Source: JBDUDR01 sp040002845
Lineage (GTDB): Bacteria > Actinomycetota > Actinomycetes > Propionibacteriales > Nocardioidaceae
Length of the DNA: 6,062 bases
Direction of reading: 5' to 3'
Assembly: GCA_040002845.1 (NCBI GenBank)
Contig: JBDUDR010000155.1
Location: 1-6,062 of the forward strand
A program made the position numbers and the translations under genes. The notes under the pieces were generated by a model, which was given only the letters and a program-made list of their open reading frames with translations, did not search any database and was not told the DNA's origin. Positions 1 through 5,969 of this stretch are shown in pieces. How positions within the stretch are numbered: position 1 is the stretch's first letter; each line of letters starts with the position of its first letter.

Positions 1-74
1 GCACTTTGTGGCAGAGCCAGCCCCGCAGACCCGGCCGGCGCGCCCGGACGAGTGGCGGCGTCGCACGCTGCGCG

Positions 75-1742
75 CTAGATGTGGCGCCGGGATTGCACGA
101 TGCGGAACCGCGGAGCCACATATGCCGCGTCGACGTAGGACGAGTTCGCCGCCGGGTTGGCGCCCGTACCGTGGAAGTCGCTGAACGCGGCCGACTGGTT
201 CACGTACACCTGGCCTGTGAGGTTCTCGCTCAGCGCCACCCCAGCATCGAGAGCCGCCTCCCGCATGTCGGCCAGCACAGCCGGATCCGTCGAGTAGATG
301 CCGGCAGTCATCGCACCGCGCTCCGTGATGGTGTCGCGGAAACGCGAGATCGAAGCAACGGTTCCCGACGTACGGATGAAGTACGACACCGGCCCGAAGC
401 ATTCGGACTCATACACAGACGTGTCCGCCGAGTCCAAGACCACCAAGGCAGGCGTACGCACAACCGCGTCCGCGAACGCCGGATGCACGATCTCCCGAGA
501 CTCCACGAAGGCAGACCCGACCGCGGACACGCGTTCCAGCACGCCCTGATTGACCACGCCACCGAGGATCTCGACGGCGCGAGCGTCATCACCCAACAGG
601 CCGCTCATCGCCGCTCCGACTCCCCCGACCACCTCGTCGAACGACTTGTGCCCGTCGTCGGTCTCGATGCCGGCGGCGGGTACGTACACGTTCTGCGGTG
701 TGGTGCACATCTGACCGGAGTACAGCGCGAACGAGAAGGCCAGGTTGCCGCACATGCCCCGGAACGAGTCGGTCGAGTCGATCACCACCGAGTTGACGCC
801 GGCCTTCTCGGTGAAAACCACCGCCTGCGTCGCGTTCGTCTCCAGCCACTCACCGAACGCGTTGGAACCGGTGAAGTCGATCAGCTTGACGGCCGGGTCG
901 GTGGCCAGTCGCCGAGCCAGCCCGTCGGCCGGGTCCTCGGCTGCCAGCGTCACGAGATGACTGTCGAAGCCCCACTCGGCGAGCACCTCCTGGCACACCT
1001 GCACGGTGATCGCCAGCGGCAGCACGGCGCCCGGATGCGGCTTCACGACCACCGGGTTGCCGCACACCAGCGACGCGAACAGACCCGGCCAGGAGTTCCA
1101 GGTCGGGAACGTGTTGCAGCCGATGACCAGCGCCACGCCTCGCGGCACGACGGTGAACGTCTTCTCCATCCGGAGCGGCTCGCCCCGGCCCGGCTTTTCC
1201 CAGACGGCTGACGGTGGCACCCGGGTCATCTCGGAGTACGAGTATGCGATCGACTCGAGAGCCCGGTCCAGCGCATGCGTACCGCCGGCCTGGAAGGCCA
1301 TCACAAAAGCCTGTCCCGAGGTGTGCTGCACCGCGTTTGCCAGCTCGAAGACGCGTCCGTGCAGACGCGCCAAGATCTCCAGACAAACCCCCGCCCGCCC
1401 GTCAGGCTCTGCGTCACGCCATTCACGTCGACCGGCCACGGCCGCCTCCAGCAACGCCGGTACGCCCGCCTCAGTCACGCGCGGGTAGGCCACGTCGAGC
1501 GGCAGCCCGAACGGCGACTTCTCAGTGGAAACGGTCCCCTCCGCACCCGGCGTGCTCACTAGGAACGTCGAACCGAGCCACCCCTCGAATGCCACCTGCC
1601 CTTCAGCAGCAGCGGTTTCGCCGTATACCCGCGGGCTCGGCGACTCCGGATAGGCCGAGTAGTACTCCCGGGTGGCGATGGCGTGCAGAGCACCGTCCAG
1701 GATCTCGCGATGACGCTCGAGCAGGGTGGGCGGCTGGTCCAT
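75..1742 (-). CDS. paaN: Phenylacetic acid degradation aldehyde dehydrogenase PaaN
   Basis: Complete 555-residue protein of the aldehyde dehydrogenase superfamily, PaaN type. In the phenylacetyl-CoA pathway this family is assigned NAD(P)-dependent oxidation of the reactive semialdehyde formed on ring opening, in the cytosol. Seen: the N-terminal PaaN signature YPESPSPRVYGE (residues 31-42); the cofactor-site Asn216 in PTWNSWP and Lys234 in VVVKP; the FTGS loop near 290-293; the general-base Glu312 in FTEKAGVN; the nucleophile Cys346 in SGQMCTTPQN; the second conserved Glu447 in ECFGPV; and the C-terminal AFSDFHGTGANPAAN (519-533). No MaoC hydratase domain follows, so unlike bifunctional PaaZ (about 680 aa) it would need a separate ring-opening hydrolase. 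The ATG at 1742 is chosen because the conserved region begins there and GGAAGG (1753-1758) lies 10 nt upstream; an in-frame ATG at 1760 has no ribosome binding site. It diverges from the GNAT-paaH unit. Family assignment is confident; the exact substrate is inferred from the family. Confidence 0.95.
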   Translation of the reverse strand: MDQPPTLLERHREILDGALHAIATREYYSAYPESPSPRVYGETAAAEGQVAFEGWLGSTFLVSTPGAEGTVSTEKSPFGLPLDVAYPRVTEAGVPALLEAAVAGRREWRDAEPDGRAGVCLEILARLHGRVFELANAVQHTSGQAFVMAFQAGGTHALDRALESIAYSYSEMTRVPPSAVWEKPGRGEPLRMEKTFTVVPRGVALVIGCNTFPTWNSWPGLFASLVCGNPVVVKPHPGAVLPLAITVQVCQEVLAEWGFDSHLVTLAAEDPADGLARRLATDPAVKLIDFTGSNAFGEWLETNATQAVVFTEKAGVNSVVIDSTDSFRGMCGNLAFSFALYSGQMCTTPQNVYVPAAGIETDDGHKSFDEVVGGVGAAMSGLLGDDARAVEILGGVVNQGVLERVSAVGSAFVESREIVHPAFADAVVRTPALVVLDSADTSVYESECFGPVSYFIRTSGTVASISRFRDTITERGAMTAGIYSTDPAVLADMREAALDAGVALSENLTGQVYVNQSAAFSDFHGTGANPAANSSYVDAAYVAPRFRIVQSRRHI

Positions 1743-1846
1743 GAGTGAGGTACCTTCCATGACGACGGCAGGCGGCCGGATATGACACTCGGTGTGCGGG
1801 AGTGCAGTCATTGTGTCACACGGACCGCATGTGTGAGAGTGCGTCT
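1743..1846. promoter_or_regulatory. Divergent intergenic control region between paaN and the GNAT-paaH unit
   Basis: About 100 bp separate the two divergent starts, so promoters for both directions should lie here. Two short inverted repeats are visible: ACAC-TCG-GTGT (1785-1795) and GTGT-C-ACAC (1813-1821), with centres about 27 bp apart. They could be half-sites for a regulator, but the arms are only 4 bp and may be chance. No convincing -35/-10 pair could be assigned; the minus-strand CATATC around 1779-1784 is only a weak -10 candidate for paaN. The ACTNACCG-type operator known for actinobacterial TetR-family PaaR was looked for and not seen. Confidence 0.45.
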
Positions 1847-2350
1847 GTGGCGACCGAATCCGATCTGACATTGCGGCCAATCACCGACTCCGACGTCTCG
1901 ACCGTACTCGCTCTCAATGCCGCAGACGTCGCCGCGCTCAGCCCGCTCGACCACGAGCGCCTCACGCTGCTGCGGAAGCAAGCCGCCCATGCGCTGGTCG
2001 CCGAGGTGGCGGGAGAGATCGTCGGCTTCGTGCTCACGTTCGCCCCCGGCAGTGGATACGACAGCGACAACTTCGCCTGGTTCAGCCAGCGCTATGTCAG
2101 CGGGTTCCTCTACCTCGACCGGATCGTGGTTGGCCAGTCCTATCGACGCCGCCGGATCGCCGGTCGGATGTACGACGCGCTCGAGGACGAGGCCAGGGCG
2201 TACGGACGACTCGTGTGCGAGGTCAACTCGCAGCCTGCGAACCCTGCCTCGCTGGCCTTCCACTCGGCACGGGGGTACGCCGAGGTCGGCCACCTATCGC
2301 ATGGGCCGGGCAAGGTGACCGTGATGCTCTGCAAGGAACTGCCGTCGTGA
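1847..2350 (+). CDS. GNAT family acetyltransferase (COG3818-like)
   Basis: About 167 residues, a single GNAT domain that would transfer an acetyl group from acetyl-CoA to an unknown acceptor in the cytosol. The layout matches predicted acetyltransferases of the COG3818 type: LRPITDSD at the start (residues 9-16), the motif-A strand LYLDRIVV (88-95), an Arg-rich acetyl-CoA loop YRRRRIAGRMY (99-109), then CEVNSQPANPAS (124-135) and AFHSARGY (137-144). The usual R-x-x-G-x-[GA] pyrophosphate loop reads R100-R-R-R103-I-A105, so the Gly is Arg. The start is uncertain: GTG at 1847 has GAGAG (1835-1839) 7 nt upstream, while ATG at 1829 would add 6 residues and GTG at 1802 would add 15, neither covering a conserved part. 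Its stop codon overlaps the next gene's start (GTGA), so it is probably co-transcribed and translationally coupled with paaH. A role in phenylacetate or acyl-CoA metabolism is inferred from position only. Confidence 0.85.
   Translation: MATESDLTLRPITDSDVSTVLALNAADVAALSPLDHERLTLLRKQAAHALVAEVAGEIVGFVLTFAPGSGYDSDNFAWFSQRYVSGFLYLDRIVVGQSYRRRRIAGRMYDALEDEARAYGRLVCEVNSQPANPASLAFHSARGYAEVGHLSHGPGKVTVMLCKELPS
2333..2337 (+). promoter_or_regulatory. Ribosome binding site for paaH inside the GNAT gene
   Basis: AAGGA lies within the last codons of the acetyltransferase gene, 9 nt before the GTG at 2347. It decides the paaH start: this GTG sits directly before the GxGxxG Rossmann motif, and the longer open frame running back to 2215 is only GNAT coding sequence read in another frame. 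Confidence 0.7.
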
Positions 2351-3504
2351 CGGATGCCATCGACCGCGACGCCCCCGTCGGTGTTGTCGGGGCAGGTGCG
2401 ATGGGCGCGGGGATCGCCCAGGTGGCGGCCGGCGCCGGACATCCGGTGACGCTTTATGACACTCGGCCCGGCGCAACGGAGTCAGCTCGGGCAAGCATCG
2501 CAAAAAGCCTGAATCGCTTTGTAGACAAGGGGAAACTCCATCCTGACGAAGCCGTGGCAACTACCGATCGCGTGGTTTCCGGCGATATGTCAGCCTTGTC
2601 CGGGGCCCGGTTCGTCGTCGAGGCGGTGGTCGAGGATCTCGCCGTCAAGCGATCCCTGATGGCCGAGCTGGAAAGCCGCTGCGAGGAAGCGACAATCCTG
2701 GCGACCAACACCTCCACCATTTCCATCGACGCGATCGCCGACGGTCTACGTCGTCCGGAGCGGCTGTGTGGCATGCACTTCTTCAACCCCGCACCACTCA
2801 TGCGCCTCGTCGAGGTACCGGCCGGGGCGCGTACCTCTGCCGAAGTCGCCGCGACCGTACGGGCGACTGCTGAAGCGTGGGGCAAGACCGCCGTCGTCTG
2901 CGCCTCGACCCCAGGCTTCATCGTGAACCGGGTGGCCCGGCCGTTCTATGGCGAGGCGCAGCGCATGGTGGAGGAAGGCCTCGCCAGCCCACGCGGCATC
3001 GACGGCGCGATGCGAGCCGTCGGCTTCAAGATGGGGCCCTTCGAGCTGGCCGACCTGATCGGCAACGACGTCAACCTCGCATCGACGATCTCGGTTTGGG
3101 AGCAGACCGGCTGGGACCCGCGGTACGAGCCGACCCAGTCCCAGCGAGACCTCGTCGAGGCTGGCTGGTACGGGCGCAAGAGCGGCTCTGGCTGGTACGA
3201 CTACCCAGACCCGGAGCCCATCGCCCCGCGTCCCGATGAGTCGATCGCTCTGCGCATCCTGGCCATGCTGGTCAACGAGGCTGCCGCGCTGGTCGACCGT
3301 GGCGAGGCGGCTCCGGCGGACGTCGACACGGCGATGCGGCTGGGTACGAACTACCCGCTCGGCCCGCTCGAATGGGGTGAACAGATAGGCGCGTCCAAAG
3401 TCGTCGCGATCCTGGAGGAGCTCGCCCAGGCGCACCCCACAGGCCGCTATCGCGTCGCCGATCGACTTCGACGAGCCGCAAAGACGGGCGTCAGCCTTCG
3501 ATGA
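2347..3504 (+). CDS. paaH: 3-hydroxyacyl-CoA dehydrogenase, compact PaaH type (3-hydroxyadipyl-CoA dehydrogenase)
   Basis: 385-residue NAD-dependent L-3-hydroxyacyl-CoA dehydrogenase; in the phenylacetate pathway PaaH converts 3-hydroxyadipyl-CoA to 3-oxoadipyl-CoA. Seen: Rossmann motif VGAGAMGAGIA with Gly15, Gly17 and Gly20, and Asp38 ending the second strand; catalytic set Ser123 (TNTSTIS), His144 (MHFFNP), Glu156 (LVEV) and Asn194 (GFIVNRVARP), spaced as in the characterised family members; a first C-terminal helical domain (about 190-286) with MGPFELADLIG; and a second one (about 298-378) with NYPLGPLEWGEQIG and GRYRVADRLR. That tail is diagnostic of PaaH rather than of plain 3-hydroxybutyryl-CoA dehydrogenase (about 285 aa). 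E. coli PaaH is about 475 aa; the missing length maps to the segment between the two C-terminal domains, here only a short Pro-rich linker (about 287-297). The start GTG overlaps the GNAT stop. The reaction class is secure; the adipyl-CoA substrate is inferred from the tail and the nearby paaN. Confidence 0.88.
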   Translation: MTDAIDRDAPVGVVGAGAMGAGIAQVAAGAGHPVTLYDTRPGATESARASIAKSLNRFVDKGKLHPDEAVATTDRVVSGDMSALSGARFVVEAVVEDLAVKRSLMAELESRCEEATILATNTSTISIDAIADGLRRPERLCGMHFFNPAPLMRLVEVPAGARTSAEVAATVRATAEAWGKTAVVCASTPGFIVNRVARPFYGEAQRMVEEGLASPRGIDGAMRAVGFKMGPFELADLIGNDVNLASTISVWEQTGWDPRYEPTQSQRDLVEAGWYGRKSGSGWYDYPDPEPIAPRPDESIALRILAMLVNEAAALVDRGEAAPADVDTAMRLGTNYPLGPLEWGEQIGASKVVAILEELAQAHPTGRYRVADRLRRAAKTGVSLR

Positions 3505-3520
3505 TCACCGGTACACGATG

Positions 3521-3541
3521 AGAGGGAGAATGTCTCCTTCT
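3521..3541 (+). terminator. Possible hairpin after paaH
   Basis: Nine-base arms (3521-3529 and 3533-3541) pair with one G-U and enclose a 3-nt loop, 16 nt beyond the paaH stop. No T-run follows and the loop is tight, so it is a weak terminator candidate or an mRNA 3'-end stabiliser. Confidence 0.3.
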
Positions 3542-3653
3542 AATCCTCGATTCCGTGGCGATGCAGGCTGGGCAGGGCGCGGTTGAGGCAGGGGTGCGAC
3601 CCGGGTGCGCGAGCTGGTTAAGCACGCACTCCCAATGCGACCAACGCAGATGA

Positions 3654-3797
3654 TGGGTATGGAGACAACGTGCGCCGAAGTGTCGCGGCCGTCGCGGCGA
3701 GCTTGGGCAGGTCGGCAACATTGCGCACTGGCGCGGCGACGTTCAGCTCGCACGACCGCGCGCGTTCTCGGTCTACCGCTACTTGAAGGGTGTCTGA
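3654..3797 (+). pseudogene. 5'-truncated reading frame (C-terminal remnant, unidentified)
   Basis: An open frame follows a TGA at 3651 and ends at TGA 3795-3797. It has no ATG or GTG start, yet its last 33 residues read like protein: GELGQVGNIAHWRGD, then VQLARPRAFSVYRYLKGV. By eye about four fifths of these codons end in G or C. Its stop overlaps the ATG of the next ORF by one base (TGATG), a common arrangement for coupled genes. This suggests the 3' end of a gene whose beginning has been lost or frameshifted. I do not recognise the family. The alternative is a chance open frame in GC-rich DNA. Confidence 0.3.
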
Positions 3798-4078
3798 TGG
3801 TTGGCCGCGAGGATCGGGCCGAGCAGAAGGCCAACGCAGACGACGAGGCCGCCCAGGAGCGTGCTGGTGCTGCGCCGCACAACATCGGAGTGCAGAGCCC
3901 CGGCTACAGCTTGGTGCCGCCGGGGATGCACCCCGACCGCGACGAGGCGGTCACGTTCGTCCGCGGTGAGCTGTTGCCTGGCTGGGCCGCTGACGCGCTG
4001 CTCGACCAGCGACCGGAACCGGACGAGCACGGTGTTTGCCACCTGGCCGCACCGAGTCGAGAGTGGCGCGAGTCGTGA
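3797..4078 (+). CDS. Small hypothetical protein (93 aa)
   Basis: Not recognised. The ATG at 3797 has GAAGGG (3785-3790) 6 nt upstream, and the codons favour G/C at the third position. The predicted protein is soluble and acidic: a charged N-terminal stretch rich in Glu, Ala, Gln and Asp (residues 4-24), then SPGYSLVPPGMHPDRDEA (about 36-53) and VRGELLPGWAADALLDQ (about 56-72), and a polar tail. No signal peptide, membrane segment or metal motif is seen. An upstream in-frame GTG at 3605 would give 157 codons, but the extra part is Arg/Met-rich and unlike coding sequence, and it overlaps the better-looking frame at 3654-3797. It stands between the paaH unit and a convergent gene remnant in an apparently degraded stretch, so it may itself be a leftover. 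Confidence 0.45.
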   Translation: MVGREDRAEQKANADDEAAQERAGAAPHNIGVQSPGYSLVPPGMHPDRDEAVTFVRGELLPGWAADALLDQRPEPDEHGVCHLAAPSREWRES

Positions 4079-4163
4079 GCAGGCCACCAAGAAGATCCAG
4101 CCAAAACACAAGGCATCGCCAGGCGCTCGCGAGACCCCCATGCGTGACGGGGGAGGCGACTGA

Positions 4164-4361
4164 TCAACCAAACGGATTCCAGCCAGTTCCGGACGGCTGG
4201 GTGGGGAGCGTCGGCGGGGTGATCCGCTGGGCGACCGGAGCCCCGGTCGAGTTGCGGTAGGTGATGTAGGCCTGGGCTAAAGGATCAGTAACAGCACCAA
4301 GGACGATCCCGAGGAGTGGGTCAGTCCCCGTATTGCCGAAAGGTGGACCGCGGTCAGCTGC
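4164..4361 (-). pseudogene. Orphan C-terminal coding fragment without a start codon
   Basis: Reading the minus strand from 4361 down to the TGA at 4164-4166 gives a plausible protein C-terminus: TDPLLGIVLGAVTDPLAQ (about residues 13-30), AYITYRNSTGAPVAQ, then a Pro/Thr tail ITPPTLPTQPSGTGWNPFG. Codon use is actinobacterial, especially in the last 40 codons. The frame is closed upstream by TGA 4362-4364 and contains no ATG, GTG or TTG, and its first codons overlap the end of the M28 peptidase gene in another frame. It therefore looks like the 3' remnant of a gene whose front was lost. I do not recognise the family; the Pro/Thr tail suggests a secreted or cell-envelope protein, which is inference. 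A programmed frameshift extending the peptidase is possible but no slippery site was identified. Confidence 0.45.
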
Positions 4362-5385
4362 TCAGCCACTCCCACATGACTCGACCTGTCCGGCTCAGCT
4401 GCGATGGGTTGATGACGCTGGGCACGTCGCCGGGGCTGTGATAGCCGGCGTACGACGTGCCGCCAACCCGAGCCGCCGGTAGGCCCGCCTTCTCGAAAGA
4501 CCAGTGGTCGTTCGAGGTGTTGAGGCAGGACATGGTGGGTACGTCGATGCGCTCAGCGGCGCGAATCACGGCGTTCCGGACGCTCGGCGGTTCGAGCCCA
4601 CCAGTACAGACGGGTACAACGGTCCCGACGCCAACTCGACCGAGGGCGACCATTCCCTGCATAGCCCGCCGCTCAGCCGGGCTCAGCCGCGCCACCATCG
4701 CAGTCGATCCGAAGTGATGCAGCTCGTCGCCGTCACCGCGCGGCTCTTCAGCCGTGAACACGACGAACATGACCGGCAGCCGCGTTTCGTCCGCTTCCGC
4801 CATCCGGGCGAGCTCGAGCAGCACTGCGACTCCTGAGGCATTGTCTTCTGCGCCAGGGGACTGGGGGACCGTGTCGAGGTGAGCTCCGACGATTAGATGC
4901 GGCTCAGTGGCGTCGAAGCCCGGCTCGGTGGCGACGAGGTTCCACGTCAGTCCGCTCGGGACATCGATGCCCCACGAGTTTCCCGCCGGGACGCGCAGCT
5001 CCTGGCGGCGTACGTCGTACCCCGACGACTCCAATCGGCCCTCGGCCCACCGCGAGGCTCGGCGGTATGCCGCTGTGGTGGGCTCCCGTGGCCCGATCTT
5101 GCCGGCCAGGAACCGGATCGTGCGCATGGCCGCACCTTTGTCGAATCGCACCGGGCCTGCTGGTGGGTCGCTGGTCCGGGTCGGGCTGCTCGACGGCTCC
5201 GTCGACTGGTTCGGCGGGCTGGTCTGGCTGGGCCCGGTGGAGGTTGGCTGGCCAGTCGTCGTACTCGCCGCCGAGCTGGTGGGCGCGGCCAGATCGCCGT
5301 CGGCGGGGTCGTTTCCCGAGGTACACGCCGACGCCAGCGCAGCACTCAGACAGGCGGCGATGAACCCTCTCGCGGCAGTCCCCAC
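4354..5385 (-). CDS. M28-family zinc metallopeptidase, secreted lipoprotein
   Basis: 343 residues. The M28 fold hydrolyses peptides, usually as an aminopeptidase using two zinc ions. Seen: a short N-terminal signal with a possible lipobox LASAC at Cys21 (Ala rather than Leu at -3), so probably a membrane-anchored lipoprotein on the outer face; a Ser/Thr/Pro-rich linker at 34-75; then the catalytic domain. Expected ligands present: His169 and Asp171 in GAHLDT, Asp181 in GAEDNASG, Glu213-Glu214 in TAEEP, His316 in YHSPGD; SNDHWSF (291-297) and GLPAARVGG (301-309) also fit. The position that normally supplies a further Asp ligand, in a motif of the form M-V-x-L-D-x-V-G, reads MVALGRVG with Gly249 (codon GGT, 4639-4641). 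The GTG start at 5385 is preceded by AGGGGG (5395-5400) with 9 nt spacing and begins directly at the signal peptide. The proA relic lies upstream and a gene fragment overlaps its stop. The family is secure; activity is uncertain because of Gly249. Confidence 0.9.
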   Translation of the reverse strand: MGTAARGFIAACLSAALASACTSGNDPADGDLAAPTSSAASTTTGQPTSTGPSQTSPPNQSTEPSSSPTRTSDPPAGPVRFDKGAAMRTIRFLAGKIGPREPTTAAYRRASRWAEGRLESSGYDVRRQELRVPAGNSWGIDVPSGLTWNLVATEPGFDATEPHLIVGAHLDTVPQSPGAEDNASGVAVLLELARMAEADETRLPVMFVVFTAEEPRGDGDELHHFGSTAMVARLSPAERRAMQGMVALGRVGVGTVVPVCTGGLEPPSVRNAVIRAAERIDVPTMSCLNTSNDHWSFEKAGLPAARVGGTSYAGYHSPGDVPSVINPSQLSRTGRVMWEWLSS

Positions 5386-5464
5386 CCTGTCAGACCCCCT
5401 GAGAGCAGTCGAGAAGCCAAGGGCGCAGCAGAGGTGAGCGAGGAAGTCGCGCCCCGCGCCACGA

Positions 5465-5560
5465 CCGGATCTGGCCGTCGCCGGTGACGATGTATTTCGT
5501 CGAGGTCATCTCCTGCAGACCCATCGGGCCCCGCGCGTGCCGAGCGCAGCTTTCGGTGCT
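5465..5560 (-). pseudogene. proA: Relic of the 3' end of proA (gamma-glutamyl phosphate reductase)
   Basis: On the minus strand the peptide HARGPMGLQEMTSTKY followed by IVTGDGQIR (5539 down to 5465) matches the C-terminus of ProA, the NADPH-dependent reductase of proline synthesis; the E. coli protein ends HARGPMGLEALTTYKW...GDYTIRA. The match is broken on both sides. Just upstream, a KL codon pair expected directly before His is present but out of frame, separated from the His codon by about 7 extra bases (5540-5546), and a Ser-Thr pair (5555-5560) fits only with a further one-base change. Farther upstream no ProA sequence can be followed, and the normal stop after IR is missing, the frame running on to 5392. 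It cannot be functional; a working proA is presumably elsewhere. Nothing else was recognised in 5386-5464 beyond the peptidase leader. Confidence 0.65.
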
Positions 5561-5719
5561 CGCTGCAGGCCAGCCGGACGACATCGCTCCAGCCCAGTGC
5601 CGTGGGCTGGTGACTGCGCTGTTCACGCCCTGGGCTAGGTGTTCCATGAGTGCTCAGCGCACCTCAATATCTGACCCGGAAACCATCCTGTACCCATGCC
5701 ATCAGTGACACGTTCTCGG

Positions 5720-5938
5720 TCAAAGCAAGCCGAGACGTTCATCCCGGATCGACTCGACGTCCTCCCAGACGGTGACGTACAGATACTCCGTAGAGGACGG
5801 GGCAAGGGGTTTGCCCACGTGCTGCGCGACGATCCCTGATTGATGCGACACAAGCGGCACAGCCGTCTCGCGGAGGAACGACTCGAACTCACTCTCCTTA
5901 CCGGGATGGATCGTCGGCCTGAAGACGCGAATGATCAC
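5720..5938 (-). CDS. Antibiotic biosynthesis monooxygenase (ABM) domain protein, short, possibly truncated
   Basis: 72 residues resembling the N-terminal three quarters of a small ABM/dimeric alpha-beta-barrel protein: first strand MIIRVFRPTIHPGKE (1-15), helix FESFLRETAVPLVS (18-31), second strand GIVAQHVGKP (35-44), then TEYLYVTVWEDVESI (50-64). Such proteins form dimers; many are uncharacterised and some are cofactor-free oxygenases. Family members are usually about 90-105 aa, with a further helix and a strand after the VTVW segment; here a stop comes after ERLGLL, so a C-terminal part of roughly 20-30 residues appears missing. Neither other frame downstream restores it convincingly. The GTG start at 5938 has a very strong AGGAGG ribosome binding site, and the upstream gene ends 31 bp before, so the two were probably co-transcribed. 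Function is unknown; it may be a decaying gene. Confidence 0.65.
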   Translation of the reverse strand: MIIRVFRPTIHPGKESEFESFLRETAVPLVSHQSGIVAQHVGKPLAPSSTEYLYVTVWEDVESIRDERLGLL

Positions 5939-5940
5939 GG

Positions 5941-5949
5941 CCTCCTCCT
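5941..5949 (-). promoter_or_regulatory. Strong ribosome binding site for the ABM-like gene
   Basis: AGGAGGAGG on the minus strand ends 2 nt before the GTG at 5938; with AGGAGG at 5944-5949 as the core the spacing is 5 nt. It is the best Shine-Dalgarno sequence in the window and fixes the GTG as the start. Confidence 0.7.
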
Positions 5950-5969
5950 CGCTCGAGTGGGGTGGTGCG

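Noticed and set aside
1..74. A minus-strand GTG (at 66) with an open frame to the left edge, possibly a gene downstream of paaN.
   Set aside because: No ribosome binding site, only 22 codons visible, and the translation is Arg/Gly-rich without a recognisable motif.
6..1211. A 401-codon plus-strand open frame opposite paaN.
   Set aside because: It is Arg/His-rich antisense of a clearly coding gene with conserved aldehyde dehydrogenase motifs; a high-GC shadow frame.
3605..3670. A tRNA-like stretch: a D-arm-like AGCTGGTTAAGC followed by a 7-nt loop CTCCCAA flanked by a partly paired stem, suggesting tRNA-Gly(CCC).
   Set aside because: The outer pair of the anticodon stem mismatches, there is no T-arm or TTCGA-type loop downstream, and no acceptor stem can be formed.
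3505..3885. A 126-codon minus-strand ORF after paaH.
   Set aside because: Low-complexity Arg/Ser/Pro-rich composition with no motif, and antisense to the better-supported plus-strand frames.
4135..4153. CCCCC and GGGGG arms with a 9-nt loop between the convergent frames, as a possible bidirectional terminator.
   Set aside because: Only a 5-bp stem with a long loop and no T-run on either side; likely chance in GC-rich DNA.
4075..4260. A 61-codon plus-strand ORF starting with GTG in overlap with the previous stop.
   Set aside because: Its codons look non-coding at the start, and most of it is the antisense of the better-supported minus-strand fragment at 4164-4361.
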